DNA of 64,000 nucleotides from SAR116 cluster bacterium (GTDB taxonomy: Bacteria > Pseudomonadota > Alphaproteobacteria > Puniceispirillales > Puniceispirillaceae), in the NCBI GenBank assembly GCA_004212735.1, contig SHBD01000006.1:1-64000 (forward strand), written 5' to 3'. The notes under the pieces are model-generated. The model saw only the letters and a list, made by a program, of their open reading frames with translations, was not told where the DNA came from and searched no databases. Below are positions 31,727 through 40,210 of this stretch, piece by piece (within the stretch, counting starts at the first letter, position 1; the number at the start of each line of letters is the position of its first letter). Made by a program: the position numbers and the translations under genes.

Positions 31727-31973
31727 GTCTTTCATCTCCCCACCGCACCGTCACAAAGCCGGACCGAACAGCTCATCATGTCGGGGAACAGCACCCCAAA
31801 TAACCACATTTTTGACGTTAACAAAAATTTTTGGACAGAATGCACCGGTAAAATGGCACAAAATCGTCATTTCACGCCAGTTTTGGGCATGGACGACCAC
31901 TGCAATCAGAACCAATAGCACGCAGCGGATTATTTGATTTGATTTCGGGTGGCAATACTCTCACACTCCGCCG

Positions 31974-32960
31974 ATGATCTCCGACCGCCCCCTGATAGGC
32001 CTGCTGTTTGTTTTTGCCTTTTGCCTTTTGGCACCGCTTGGTGACGCCTTGGTGAAGGTGGTGGGGATGGGCGCGCCGCTGATGGTTTTGCTGCTCTCGC
32101 GCTTCGTCTTTCAGGCGGTATCCCTCGCCCCTGTCGTGCTGCTGTCAGGGCGCGAATTTCCGACAGACCGGCGCATTTTCGGGCTGATCTGCCTGCGCAG
32201 CCTGTTTCACATTCTGGGCATCGGCATGATGTTCACCGCGCTCCGGTTGCTGCCGCTCGCCGATGCCATCGCCATCGTCTTTGTGTTTCCCTTCATTCTG
32301 CTGTTTCTGGGGCGGTTCGTGCTTGGCGAAGAAGTTGGCCGCGACCGGATTATCGCCTGCGTGCTTGGGTTTGGTGGCTGTCTGCTGGTGATCAAGCCGA
32401 GCTTTGCCGAGGTTGGGATTGTGGCGCTGCTGCCGGTTGCGGTGGCGTTTGCCTTTTCCATCTTCATGCTGATCACCAGATCAATTGCCAAGGAATGCGA
32501 TCCGATCAGCCTGCAGGCAACAAGCGGTGGAATCTCAACGGCCATGTTGCTGTTTGTCTGGCTGGTTGCCGGACTGGGTGCCGGACTGGGTGCCGGACTG
32601 GGTGTGGGACATGCTGCGCCCTATGATTTGACGATCATGCTGCCGGCCAGTGAGAGAATTGCCTGGCTGCTGCTTGCCATTGGCGCGCTTGGTACGGCCG
32701 GGCATCTGTGCATGACCATCGCCCTGCGCTTTGCCCCCTCGGCAACGCTGGCACCGCTGCAATATGTGGAAATTCCGATTGCCACCTTTTTAGGGTGGCT
32801 GTTTTTCGAGGAGCTTCCCGATGGGCTTGCCGCGCTTGGCATCATGATCACCATCGGTGCGGGCATTTTTGTCGTGATGAGTGAGCGCCAGACGCTCTCC
32901 ACGCAAGCGGCAAAAAAAGCAGAAACGGCAGAAAAATCAATTGGGGCGGCCTCCAAATGA
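31974..32960 (+). CDS. EamA-family (DMT) transporter, first of a coupled pair
   Basis: 328 residues, ten helices in two EamA halves, starting PLIGLLFVFAFCLLAPLGDAL and with the second half near PLQYVEIPIATFLGWLFFEEL. A glycine-rich insert AGLGAGLGAGLGVGH between helices comes from a 12-bp repeat. The lysine/alanine-rich C terminus is cytoplasmic. The stop overlaps the next EamA gene by four bases (ATGA), so the two are probably made together and may form a paired permease. The substrate is unknown. Confidence 0.82.
   Translation: MISDRPLIGLLFVFAFCLLAPLGDALVKVVGMGAPLMVLLLSRFVFQAVSLAPVVLLSGREFPTDRRIFGLICLRSLFHILGIGMMFTALRLLPLADAIAIVFVFPFILLFLGRFVLGEEVGRDRIIACVLGFGGCLLVIKPSFAEVGIVALLPVAVAFAFSIFMLITRSIAKECDPISLQATSGGISTAMLLFVWLVAGLGAGLGAGLGVGHAAPYDLTIMLPASERIAWLLLAIGALGTAGHLCMTIALRFAPSATLAPLQYVEIPIATFLGWLFFEELPDGLAALGIMITIGAGIFVVMSERQTLSTQAAKKAETAEKSIGAASK
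32568..32603 (+). repeat. Three perfect 12-bp repeats in the EamA gene
   Basis: GCCGGACTGGGT at 32568, 32580 and 32592, encoding AGLG three times in an inter-helix loop. Confidence 0.9.
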
Positions 32961-33880
32961 TCCGCCAGCCTGTGACGAAATCACCGATGTTTGGGATCGG
33001 TCTGGCGCTGCTTGGGGCGCTGATCATCACGCCGGATACGCTGTTGATCCGGCTGTCCGGGCTGGAGGGCTGGCCGCTGACGGCGTGGCGTGGGCTGCTG
33101 ATCGGTGGGGGCATGCTGCTCGGCTGGATGATCCTGTCCGGACGGCAGATGGGCGCCGATCTCAGGCAAATACCGACAATGCCGTTTCTGGTGATCATGC
33201 TGGCAAATGGCGGGAACACGATGTGTTTCAATTTTGCCGTCGTCGAGACTTCGATCATCGTTGTGCTGACAGCGCTGGCGACAGTACCGGTGCTGGCGGC
33301 GCTGCTGAGCTTTGTGATCCTCGGCGAGGCGACAACGCGGCGTACATGGCAGGCGATCGGCATGACAATGGCCGGGGTGCTGATTGTCATTTTCAATGGT
33401 GAGGGCGCGGTGGCAGCACCTGACGGCAGTGTCTTTCTGGGGGGCTTTCTAGGGGTGATGACGGCATTTTGCATCGCCGTGGTTTTTGTCGTCACGCGCC
33501 GCTATCCACAAACGCCAGTCCTGCTGGCGGTCTCGCTGGGGACGCTTGGCACCGGTTTTATCGGGTTTGGTGGAACCACTCTGGACGAGATGATGGCCGG
33601 CACGCTGTGGGCGGTGCTGGTGATGTGTCTACTGGTGATGCCGCTGGCCTGGTGTCTGCTGTCACTGGCCCCGCGCTATACCGCGCCGACCAATGTAAGC
33701 CTGCTGATGCTGCTGGAGATGGTGCTGGGGCCATTCTGGGTCTGGCTTGGCACCGGCGAGCGGCCAAGCCCGATGATGCTGGTGGGAGCGGCGATCGTTC
33801 TGCTGACGCTGGCCAGCTACATCATCGCCACAGCGCGCGCCGAGGCACGGCTCAGGGCTGAGGATGAGCCGGAAACATAA
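32957..33880 (+). CDS. EamA-family (DMT) transporter, second of a coupled pair
   Basis: 307 residues with the usual ten-helix plan: FGIGLALLGALIITPDTLLI, NGGNTMCFNFAVVETSIIVV, and PTNVSLLMLLEMVLGPFWVWLG in the second half. The ATG lies in the ATGA overlap with the preceding EamA gene. It converges with the glutathione transferase gene, the two coding ends overlapping by 29 bp on opposite strands. The transported compound cannot be inferred. Confidence 0.82.
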   Translation: MIRQPVTKSPMFGIGLALLGALIITPDTLLIRLSGLEGWPLTAWRGLLIGGGMLLGWMILSGRQMGADLRQIPTMPFLVIMLANGGNTMCFNFAVVETSIIVVLTALATVPVLAALLSFVILGEATTRRTWQAIGMTMAGVLIVIFNGEGAVAAPDGSVFLGGFLGVMTAFCIAVVFVVTRRYPQTPVLLAVSLGTLGTGFIGFGGTTLDEMMAGTLWAVLVMCLLVMPLAWCLLSLAPRYTAPTNVSLLMLLEMVLGPFWVWLGTGERPSPMMLVGAAIVLLTLASYIIATARAEARLRAEDEPET

Positions 33881-34625
33881 TGCCCGGTGTGCCCTCCTGC
33901 CAGGGGCTGTATTTTTGCATGATCGCGGCAAAGCGTGGTGAGTCCAGAAAATCTGACAGCCAGTGATGGAGATGTGGCCAGGGCTGGGCGTCAAACCAGC
34001 CAGGATCAGCAATGCGGAATTGGCGCACAAAGGGCAGGCTGGCAAAATCGAGGAGCGCAAGATGCGCCCCTGACAGCGCCGGCTGGCTGGCCAGCAGCTG
34101 TTCAAAATCGGCAAGTGTGGCCGCGCCCGTGGTGCGATGCGTGAACGCCGCATCCGGATCGAAGCGGCTGGCATATTTATAGCGGTCGAGATGGGCCTTG
34201 AACGGCCCGTCAAGCCTGTCAAAAAACGCGTCAACATGGCCGCTGTCGGCAACAAGGGGCGCACACCAGCCCTCCGGGTCATGCTGATCAAGCGCCCAAA
34301 ACATGATGTCGCGGCTCTGGTCAATCACCCGGCCATCAGTGCATTGCAGAACCGGAACCGTGGCCTTTTCGGAGACCGCCAGAAACGCCGCCGGTTTGTC
34401 GCGCAGCAGAATCTCGCGCAGTTCAACCGTAATGCCGGCAGCGGCAATGGCAAGGCGCGCCCGCATTGCATAGGGGCAACGGCGAAAACTCCAGAGGATT
34501 GGCAGCGGCGCATTCTGGCTCATGGTAGAGGTCTCGTGATCCGATGGGCACAGGCGATCATTATCGGGAGTTGGGGTTGGAGTTGGAGTTGGAGTTGGGT
34601 TTGGGTTTGGGGTTGGGGTGGTCAT
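33852..34625 (-). CDS. Glutathione S-transferase family protein
   Basis: Up to 257 residues. After a repeat-derived head (TPTPTP, residues 3-20) and a spacer, a thioredoxin-fold domain begins at about residue 42: ILWSFRRCPYAMRARLAIAAAG with the CPYA active site. ATVPVLQCTDGRVIDQSRDI (the cis-Pro and Ser-binding segment) follows, then an all-helical C-terminal domain. The start at 34625 overlaps the upstream stop as TGATG, arguing that the odd N terminus is translated. ATG 34523 would give a standard-length 223-residue enzyme. The substrate is unknown. Confidence 0.82.
   Translation of the reverse strand: MTTPTPNPNPTPTPTPTPTPDNDRLCPSDHETSTMSQNAPLPILWSFRRCPYAMRARLAIAAAGITVELREILLRDKPAAFLAVSEKATVPVLQCTDGRVIDQSRDIMFWALDQHDPEGWCAPLVADSGHVDAFFDRLDGPFKAHLDRYKYASRFDPDAAFTHRTTGAATLADFEQLLASQPALSGAHLALLDFASLPFVRQFRIADPGWFDAQPWPHLHHWLSDFLDSPRFAAIMQKYSPWQEGTPGIMFPAHPQP
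34567..34620 (-). repeat. 6-bp repeats encoding a Pro-Thr/Pro-Asn head
   Basis: Nine or so units of GGAGTT, GGGTTT or GGGGTT (plus-strand reading). On the minus strand they encode alternating Pro-Thr or Pro-Asn at the N terminus of the GST protein. Confidence 0.85.
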
Positions 34626-35116
34626 CAGCTGTTTTTCAGATGTTCGGTGATGGTGAAATCCGCGCCCTCAACACGGTAGGCGCGGGCAAAGCCGGTGACA
34701 AGCACGCCATGGCGGGGACGGAGGCGCAGCATGTGAAAATCGGTGAAATCCCGGATCAGCCCCATGGTTGGCCCATGCGCCGTGGCAAATTCATCACATA
34801 GCGGGCCGAATGATGCGTCCCCACGGTCAATCTCGGTGATATCTGCGTCAAATTTGAGGCGCACCCGTGCCCAGATGTTCTGCGCCGTCTGTTCATCCTC
34901 GATCAGCAGAAACTGCCCCTCGCCGCGCGCCAGCACCGCACGAACATGCGCCGACAGGCGGCTTGGATAGATGAACAGCCCGTCATTATTGCGGATAAAA
35001 GGCGTAACCCCCATTTCCGGCTGATCAGACGAGCCGCGCGCGCTGATCAGAATCGTTTTCTGGGCAAGAAGCCGGTCACGCTGGCGGTTGAGGGACGCAT
35101 GTTCAGATTTTTCCAT
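34625..35116 (-). CDS. Pyridoxamine phosphate oxidase-like FMN split-barrel protein (HugZ-like)
   Basis: 163 residues from ATG 35116 (a TTG at 35131 is possible). A single split-barrel domain: MGVTPFIRNNDGLFIYPSRLSAH, GQFLLIEDEQTAQNIWARVRL and the ending FHMLRLRPRHGVLVTGFARAYRV. The last segment matches the HugZ/heme-utilisation group in which FDFHxWRLxPxxGxFVxGFGxA is usual. The C-terminal heme-binding domain of HugZ is absent. Function could be FMN reductase-like, heme handling or stress-related. It is coupled by TGATG to the downstream GST gene. Confidence 0.75.
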   Translation of the reverse strand: MEKSEHASLNRQRDRLLAQKTILISARGSSDQPEMGVTPFIRNNDGLFIYPSRLSAHVRAVLARGEGQFLLIEDEQTAQNIWARVRLKFDADITEIDRGDASFGPLCDEFATAHGPTMGLIRDFTDFHMLRLRPRHGVLVTGFARAYRVEGADFTITEHLKNS

Positions 35117-35140
35117 CACGCTCTTTTCCAAAAGGAGGCG

Positions 35141-35172
35141 ACCAGATTACCAGATTGCCAGATTGCCAAAAT
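35141..35172 (+). repeat. Four 8-bp tandem repeats (ACCAGATT)
   Basis: Copies at 35141, 35149, 35157 and a worn one at 35165, between the divergent split-barrel and DsbA genes. Confidence 0.8.
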
Positions 35173-35298
35173 ACAAGATTAGGCGTGAGGCTTGTGAAGT
35201 GGCCAGACCACATACATATTGTCTGGAGTGCGTCATTATCAAGTCATCCACCCGCCAGACATGCGGCCACCAGCAACCGGGAAGACTCAGGGGAGCAA

Positions 35299-35937
35299 AT
35301 GAGCAGCCAGAGTTCAGCCAGCCCGCAGAGCCTGCGGATCGAGATTTTTGCCGATGTCATCTGCCCCTGGTGCTATATCGGCAAAAAACGGCTTGATGCG
35401 GCGTTGGCGAAGCGACCGCATATCACCCCGCGCATCGTCTGGCGGACCTTTTTGTTGAACCCGACAATGCCGGAGGATGGCATGCACCGCGCCTCGTATC
35501 TGGCGGCAAAATTCGGCCATTCCGCCGCCGCCATCTATGGCCGCATTGCCGCCGCCGGGCTGGATAGCGGGATCAGGTTCAATTTTGATGCGATCTCCCG
35601 CACCCCGGACAGCCGCAAGGCGCAGAAGATGCTGCTGGTCGCCGGTGGTGATACTGATCGGTTGTCAGAGGCGCTGTACCACGCTTACTTTCTGGCTGGC
35701 AGGGATATTGGCGAGCGCGATGTGCTGGCCGGGATTGCAGCAGAAATCGGACGGCCGGAATTGATTGAGGCGCTGGAGACCGAGACGGTGCAGCGCCAGC
35801 TGGAAACCGACATTGCACGGGCGCATCAGCTCAATCTTGATGGCGTTCCCTATTTCATCTTTGGTGAAGCCTATGCCATTGCTGGGGCGCATATACCCGA
35901 ACATCTGATCCCGGCGATTGATGCGGCGACTGCCTGA
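35299..35937 (+). CDS. DsbA-family oxidoreductase (FrnE/HCCA isomerase-like)
   Basis: 212 residues from ATG 35299, preceded by GGGGAG. The open frame upstream to 35155 is not family-like. Thioredoxin fold: IEIFADVICPWCYIGKKRL with the CPWC redox pair (C22, C25), the helical insert, and DGVPYFIFGEAYAIAGAHIPE with the cis-Pro. FrnE-type DsbA proteins are cytoplasmic thiol oxidoreductases. No signal peptide is seen. Its stop touches the mfd stop (TGATCA), so convergent transcripts overlap without a terminator. Confidence 0.88.
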   Translation: MSSQSSASPQSLRIEIFADVICPWCYIGKKRLDAALAKRPHITPRIVWRTFLLNPTMPEDGMHRASYLAAKFGHSAAAIYGRIAAAGLDSGIRFNFDAISRTPDSRKAQKMLLVAGGDTDRLSEALYHAYFLAGRDIGERDVLAGIAAEIGRPELIEALETETVQRQLETDIARAHQLNLDGVPYFIFGEAYAIAGAHIPEHLIPAIDAATA

Positions 35938-38900
35938 TCAGGCCAGAAGCGCGACCATCTCGCCAAGCAGCTCATTGCAGATTGGCGGCCGTAAATCAGG
36001 GGCTGGCAGGGTCTGTTTGACGATCAGCTTGTGATCAGCACGCAGTTGCACCCGGCCAGCCTGACCGGCAATCCAACCGATCAGCTGGTCCGGTTTGGCG
36101 AATTGATTGTCACGGAAACCGATGGCAAGCCCCTTTGGCCCGGCATCAATCTTTTCGACATTCGCCAGCTTGCAGAGCTGTTTGAGCGCGATAATGGCAA
36201 ATAGATTGCGGACCGAGGCCGGCAATTTGCCGAACCGGTCAACCAGCTCGGCAAGCAGCATGTCGGTGTCTTCCTCGCTGGCGAGATTGGCAATCCGACG
36301 ATAGAGCGAGAGGCGGACCGACAGATCGGTGACATAAGATTCCGGAATGCGCACCTCCAGACCGAGATTGATCTGCGGTGTCCATTCAAGCGCCGCCTCG
36401 CCGCCGCCATCACCCTCGCCCGCCCGGGCAGCATCAACCGCCTGGCGCAGCATCTCCTGATACAGCTCGACGCCGACCTCGCGTACATGGCCGGATTGTT
36501 CATCCCCCAGTAAATTGCCCGCCCCGCGAATGTCCATATCATAGGACGCAAGAGTGAAGCCGGCCCCCAATGTATCCAGAGTCTGCATCACCTCCAGCCG
36601 GCGGCGCGCCTGCGGCGTGAGCAGACGGTTCGGATCCGAGGTCAGATAGGCATAGGCGCGTTGACGTCCCCGGCCAACACGGCCGCGCAGCTGATAGAGC
36701 TGGGAGAGGCCAAACATATCAGCGCGGTGGATGATCATGGTGTTGGCGGACGGAATGTCGATACCGGATTCAACGATATTGGTGGAAAGCAGGATATCCG
36801 CCTCTCCATCGGCAAAGCGTGTCATCACATCATCAAGCTCGCTTGCCGCCATCCGGCCATGCGCTGCCAGAATGCGCGCTTCGGGCGCCAGTTTCGTCAC
36901 CCGGTCATAGACACGCTGAAGATCGTCAATGCGCGGACAGACGCAGAAAATCTGGCCGCCACGAAACATCTCGCGCTGGATTGCCTCGCGTAGGACAACG
37001 CCGTCCCAGGGGCCGACAAAGGTGCGCACAGCCAGCCTGTCAACCGGCGGTGTGGCAATGAGTGACATTTCACGCACCCCGGACAAAGCCATTTGCAGGG
37101 TGCGGGGGATTGGCGTTGCCGAGAGGGTGACAACATGGATATCGCCGCGCAATTCCTTCAAACGTTCTTTCTGGCCGACGCCGAAATGCTGTTCCTCATC
37201 GACAATCAACAGCCCGAGATTGTTGAATTTGATGGATTTTGCCAGCAGCGCATGGGTGCCAATGACGATCTGCACATCGCCGGTTTCCATATCGGCCCTG
37301 GTTTGTTTTGCGGTGGCGGTTGGCGTCATCCGCGACAGCACACCGATTTTTATCGGAAAGCCGGCAAAACGGTCAGCAAAGACGCGGCCATGCTGGCGCG
37401 CCAGAAGCGTTGTCGGCGCAACCAGCGCGACCTGATAGCCCGACATGGCGGCAATGAAAGCGGCGCGCAGCGCGACCTCGGTCTTGCCAAAACCAACATC
37501 GCCGCAGATCAGCCGGTCCGTTGCCTTGCCTGACGCCAGATCGCCAACAACATCGGCGATGGCATTGATCTGGTCCTCGGTCTCGACAAAGCCGAACCGG
37601 TCACAAAATTCGGCATAGGGTCCGTCCTGAATCGACAGTGGTTCGGCATTGGCTGTCTGGCGTTGGGCGGCGATCTTGATCAATTGTTCAGCCATGATCC
37701 GCACACGGCCCTTGATCCGGGCGACACGCGCCTGCCAGGCGGCACCGCCAAGACGGTCAAGTTGGGAGTCACTGCCGGTATTCCCATAGCGGGACAGCAT
37801 CTCGATGTTCTCGACCGGCAGATAGAGCTTGTCACCCCCGGCATAGATCAGTTGCAGGCAATCATGCGCCCCACCTGAGGAATTGATGATCACCAGCCCC
37901 TCATAACGGCCAATGCCATGTTCGGCATGAACGACAAGGTCGCCGGTTTCGAGCGAGCTGACCTCACGCAGGAAATCATCACCCCGGGCGCGCTTGGCCT
38001 GGGGGCGGGACAGACGCTGGCCAAAAATATCGGTCTCGCTGATCACCAGCAGATTGTCAGTCTGAAAGCCGGTTTCCAGCCCCCATTGCATCAGATACAC
38101 ACCCGGACCGGCAATGGCGTCCAGCCGGTCAATGGTGGCAAGACCCCCGGCGCCCAGATGCGGGCTCAGCAGATCATCAAGACGCGCCGCCGCGCCCTCT
38201 CCCGAAACGGTCAGCAAAATCGGCCGGTTGGCCGCGCTGCGTTCGCTCTGGATGGCCTGTGCGACCTCGGCAACGGTGCTGTTGCCAGCAGCGCGTGACC
38301 GGGAAAAGACCAGACCCGCACGCCCGCCGGCATCGCCGGTTTTGGCTCCATCAGGGCTGGGCGCAGTAAATTGAAAAAGACGGCAGGCCGACGCCAGCTG
38401 AGATTCGGCCTCCTCACGGCGAAGATAGAGCTGGTCGGCGGGAAGCGGGCGGTAGGGCGCGCTGCCATCGCCGGTGTCGCTCTCATGGCGGGCCTGATGG
38501 AAATCCATGATCTGATCAAACCGCGCGGCAATGGCACCATCAGCCTCGTGATCGAGATAGATGTGCCAGCCCGGACAATAATCCGACAAAGTGTGCAAAT
38601 TGGCGTGAAACAATGGCAGCCAATGTTCCACACCCGGGTGCATGCGCCCGGCAGACACCGATTCATAGAGGCTGTCACGGCTGGCCGCAGCGCCGAACGC
38701 AACGAGGTAACCACTGCGGAAGCGTTCGATGGTTTCGGCATCAAGCTGGAACTCGGCAACCGGGCGCAGCGTCAGATGCGGGCATGTCTCACCGCCGCGC
38801 TGGCTGGCAGCATCAAAATTGCGGATCGTTTCAAGCTCATCGCCGAAAAAATCCAGCCTGACTGGCGCTGGGCTGCCCGGTGGGAAAATATCGACAATCC

Positions 38901-39498
38901 CGCCGCGAACGGCAAATTCACCGGTCTCGCGGACCGTATCGGTGCGCAGATAATTGAGGTTGCCAAGAAAGGAGGCAAGGCCAGCCGGACCAATCTCATC
39001 GCCGGGAGACAAGGTGAGCGCCTGATCAGCGAAATAGGTCTGCGGCGGCACACGCTGGATAAAGGCATTGACCGTGGTCAGCAGCACGGCTGGGGGGGTG
39101 GCGGTGTCTTTGTTTTTGGTAACAGATGTGGGGTTATCTGGGTTGGGGTTATCTGGAGCGTTGTCTGGAGCGTTATCTGGAGCGTTGTCTGGAGCGTTGT
39201 CTGGGGTGGGGATCAGCCCGCGCAGACGCGCCAGTGTTTCAATGCGCTGGCCAACAAGGCTGCCCTGCGGCGAGAGACGATCGAAAGGCAGACAATCCCA
39301 CGCCGGAAACATCAGCACCTCAGCCTGCGGCGCCAGAAGCGCCAACGCATCGCGCATCGCCATCATTCGCACATCATCACGGGCGACATAGACAAGCGGC
39401 CCGCCAGCGCCAACACGATCGGCAAGGGCGAGCATATTGGCACCGTCCGGACAGCCCCAGATCTGGTTTGAAAATTCAATTTTATTTATAAATTTCAT
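35938..39498 (-). CDS. mfd: Transcription-repair coupling factor Mfd
   Basis: 1186 residues, slightly longer than usual. N-terminal UvrB-like module (WGCPDGANMLALADRV; FPAWDCLPFDRLSP), RNA polymerase-binding domain (DLVVHAEHGIGRYEGL), helicase with Walker A CGDVGFGKTEVALRAA and DEEQHFGV box, and motif VI LYQLRGRVGRGRQRAYAYL. Mfd removes RNA polymerase stalled at lesions and recruits UvrA. Residues 99-123 (PDNA repeats) are a 12-bp repeat expansion in a loop of the UvrB-like module, which accounts for the extra length. SdhE is encoded 13 bp upstream, with recG divergent beyond it, the common alphaproteobacterial order. Confidence 0.95.
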   Translation of the reverse strand: MKFINKIEFSNQIWGCPDGANMLALADRVGAGGPLVYVARDDVRMMAMRDALALLAPQAEVLMFPAWDCLPFDRLSPQGSLVGQRIETLARLRGLIPTPDNAPDNAPDNAPDNAPDNPNPDNPTSVTKNKDTATPPAVLLTTVNAFIQRVPPQTYFADQALTLSPGDEIGPAGLASFLGNLNYLRTDTVRETGEFAVRGGIVDIFPPGSPAPVRLDFFGDELETIRNFDAASQRGGETCPHLTLRPVAEFQLDAETIERFRSGYLVAFGAAASRDSLYESVSAGRMHPGVEHWLPLFHANLHTLSDYCPGWHIYLDHEADGAIAARFDQIMDFHQARHESDTGDGSAPYRPLPADQLYLRREEAESQLASACRLFQFTAPSPDGAKTGDAGGRAGLVFSRSRAAGNSTVAEVAQAIQSERSAANRPILLTVSGEGAAARLDDLLSPHLGAGGLATIDRLDAIAGPGVYLMQWGLETGFQTDNLLVISETDIFGQRLSRPQAKRARGDDFLREVSSLETGDLVVHAEHGIGRYEGLVIINSSGGAHDCLQLIYAGGDKLYLPVENIEMLSRYGNTGSDSQLDRLGGAAWQARVARIKGRVRIMAEQLIKIAAQRQTANAEPLSIQDGPYAEFCDRFGFVETEDQINAIADVVGDLASGKATDRLICGDVGFGKTEVALRAAFIAAMSGYQVALVAPTTLLARQHGRVFADRFAGFPIKIGVLSRMTPTATAKQTRADMETGDVQIVIGTHALLAKSIKFNNLGLLIVDEEQHFGVGQKERLKELRGDIHVVTLSATPIPRTLQMALSGVREMSLIATPPVDRLAVRTFVGPWDGVVLREAIQREMFRGGQIFCVCPRIDDLQRVYDRVTKLAPEARILAAHGRMAASELDDVMTRFADGEADILLSTNIVESGIDIPSANTMIIHRADMFGLSQLYQLRGRVGRGRQRAYAYLTSDPNRLLTPQARRRLEVMQTLDTLGAGFTLASYDMDIRGAGNLLGDEQSGHVREVGVELYQEMLRQAVDAARAGEGDGGGEAALEWTPQINLGLEVRIPESYVTDLSVRLSLYRRIANLASEEDTDMLLAELVDRFGKLPASVRNLFAIIALKQLCKLANVEKIDAGPKGLAIGFRDNQFAKPDQLIGWIAGQAGRVQLRADHKLIVKQTLPAPDLRPPICNELLGEMVALLA
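39148..39207 (-). repeat. Five 12-bp repeats inside mfd
   Basis: GTTGTCTGGAGC-type units at 39148, 39160, 39172, 39184 and 39196, encoding APDN tetrapeptides. The frame is kept. Confidence 0.9.
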
Positions 39499-39511
39499 TA
39501 TATAATGACAT

Positions 39512-39766
39512 TTATTTAAAGTTTTTAATTAAGTGAAAAACATCTGTGTCATAGACGTCTGGCAATGGCTCACTCTCCATCACCCAGGCATGGATGCGGT
39601 CATCACCAGCAGCCAGCAGCGCCTCAAAATCATCAAGCTGCCGGTCGCTGAGACCGGGCAGATGGGCCTTGGCGAAATGCCCAAGTAAAAGGTCGGTTTC
39701 CTTCATGCCGGTATAGCTTGCCTGATAGACAAGGCGGCGCAACCGGTTGGTTCTCTGTTCGTCCAC
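39512..39766 (-). CDS. sdhE: FAD assembly factor SdhE (Sdh5/CptB)
   Basis: 84 residues starting at GTG 39766, with AGAGGG about seven bases upstream. The family motif is clear: RRLVYQASYTGMKETDLLLG (RxxYxSxxRGxxExD pattern with Thr for Arg) followed by FAKAHLPGLSDRQLDDFEALL and HAWV. SdhE attaches FAD covalently to succinate dehydrogenase subunit A. The TG in place of the usual RG of the RGxxE motif is worth noting, as that region contacts SdhA. It sits between recG (divergent) and mfd. The 3' end lies in a very AT-rich stretch shared with the mfd start. Confidence 0.9.
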   Translation of the reverse strand: MDEQRTNRLRRLVYQASYTGMKETDLLLGHFAKAHLPGLSDRQLDDFEALLAAGDDRIHAWVMESEPLPDVYDTDVFHLIKNFK

Positions 39767-40096
39767 GACCGCCCTCTTGATCCTGTTCTGTTGATCTTGA
39801 CTTGTTGATCTTGGTTTGTTTTGGCACCAAACGCAGGCACACCCCCGCAAAAGAGGCAGCGCCACATCAATTCTGTCTGCAATATGGGGATTTGCCCGGC
39901 TAAAGCAAGCAGAACAAAACCCCGCTGGCAAATCCAGCCGCCATGGCGATGATTGTTGCTTTGCATCATTGTCGGCTTTTCTGTTATTTTGGGAGCGGCT
40001 GTCTTCAGCTCTGGTCGTTTCTGGCAGCGTTGAATGACATGCCAAAAACCGCAATCCGGCAAGCCCATAGCTGGACCGCGCCCAGAGACGGCCCAG

Positions 40097-40150
40097 ACAA
40101 CAAAGATAGCCCGAACAACAAAGACAGCCCGAACAACAAAGACGGCCCGA
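40097..40150 (+). repeat. Three 18-bp repeats upstream of recG
   Basis: ACAACAAAGACAGCCCGA-type units at 40097, 40115 and 40133, followed by worn copies and GAAACCAAGGCAC repeats to about 40195. The tract is open in the recG frame and would encode a basic R/T/K head if translation began at ATG 40034. Confidence 0.85.
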
Positions 40151-40210
40151 ATAACCAAAGACGCGAAACCAAGGCACGAAACCAAGGCACGAGAGCAGGC
40201 AACGCAGCCC

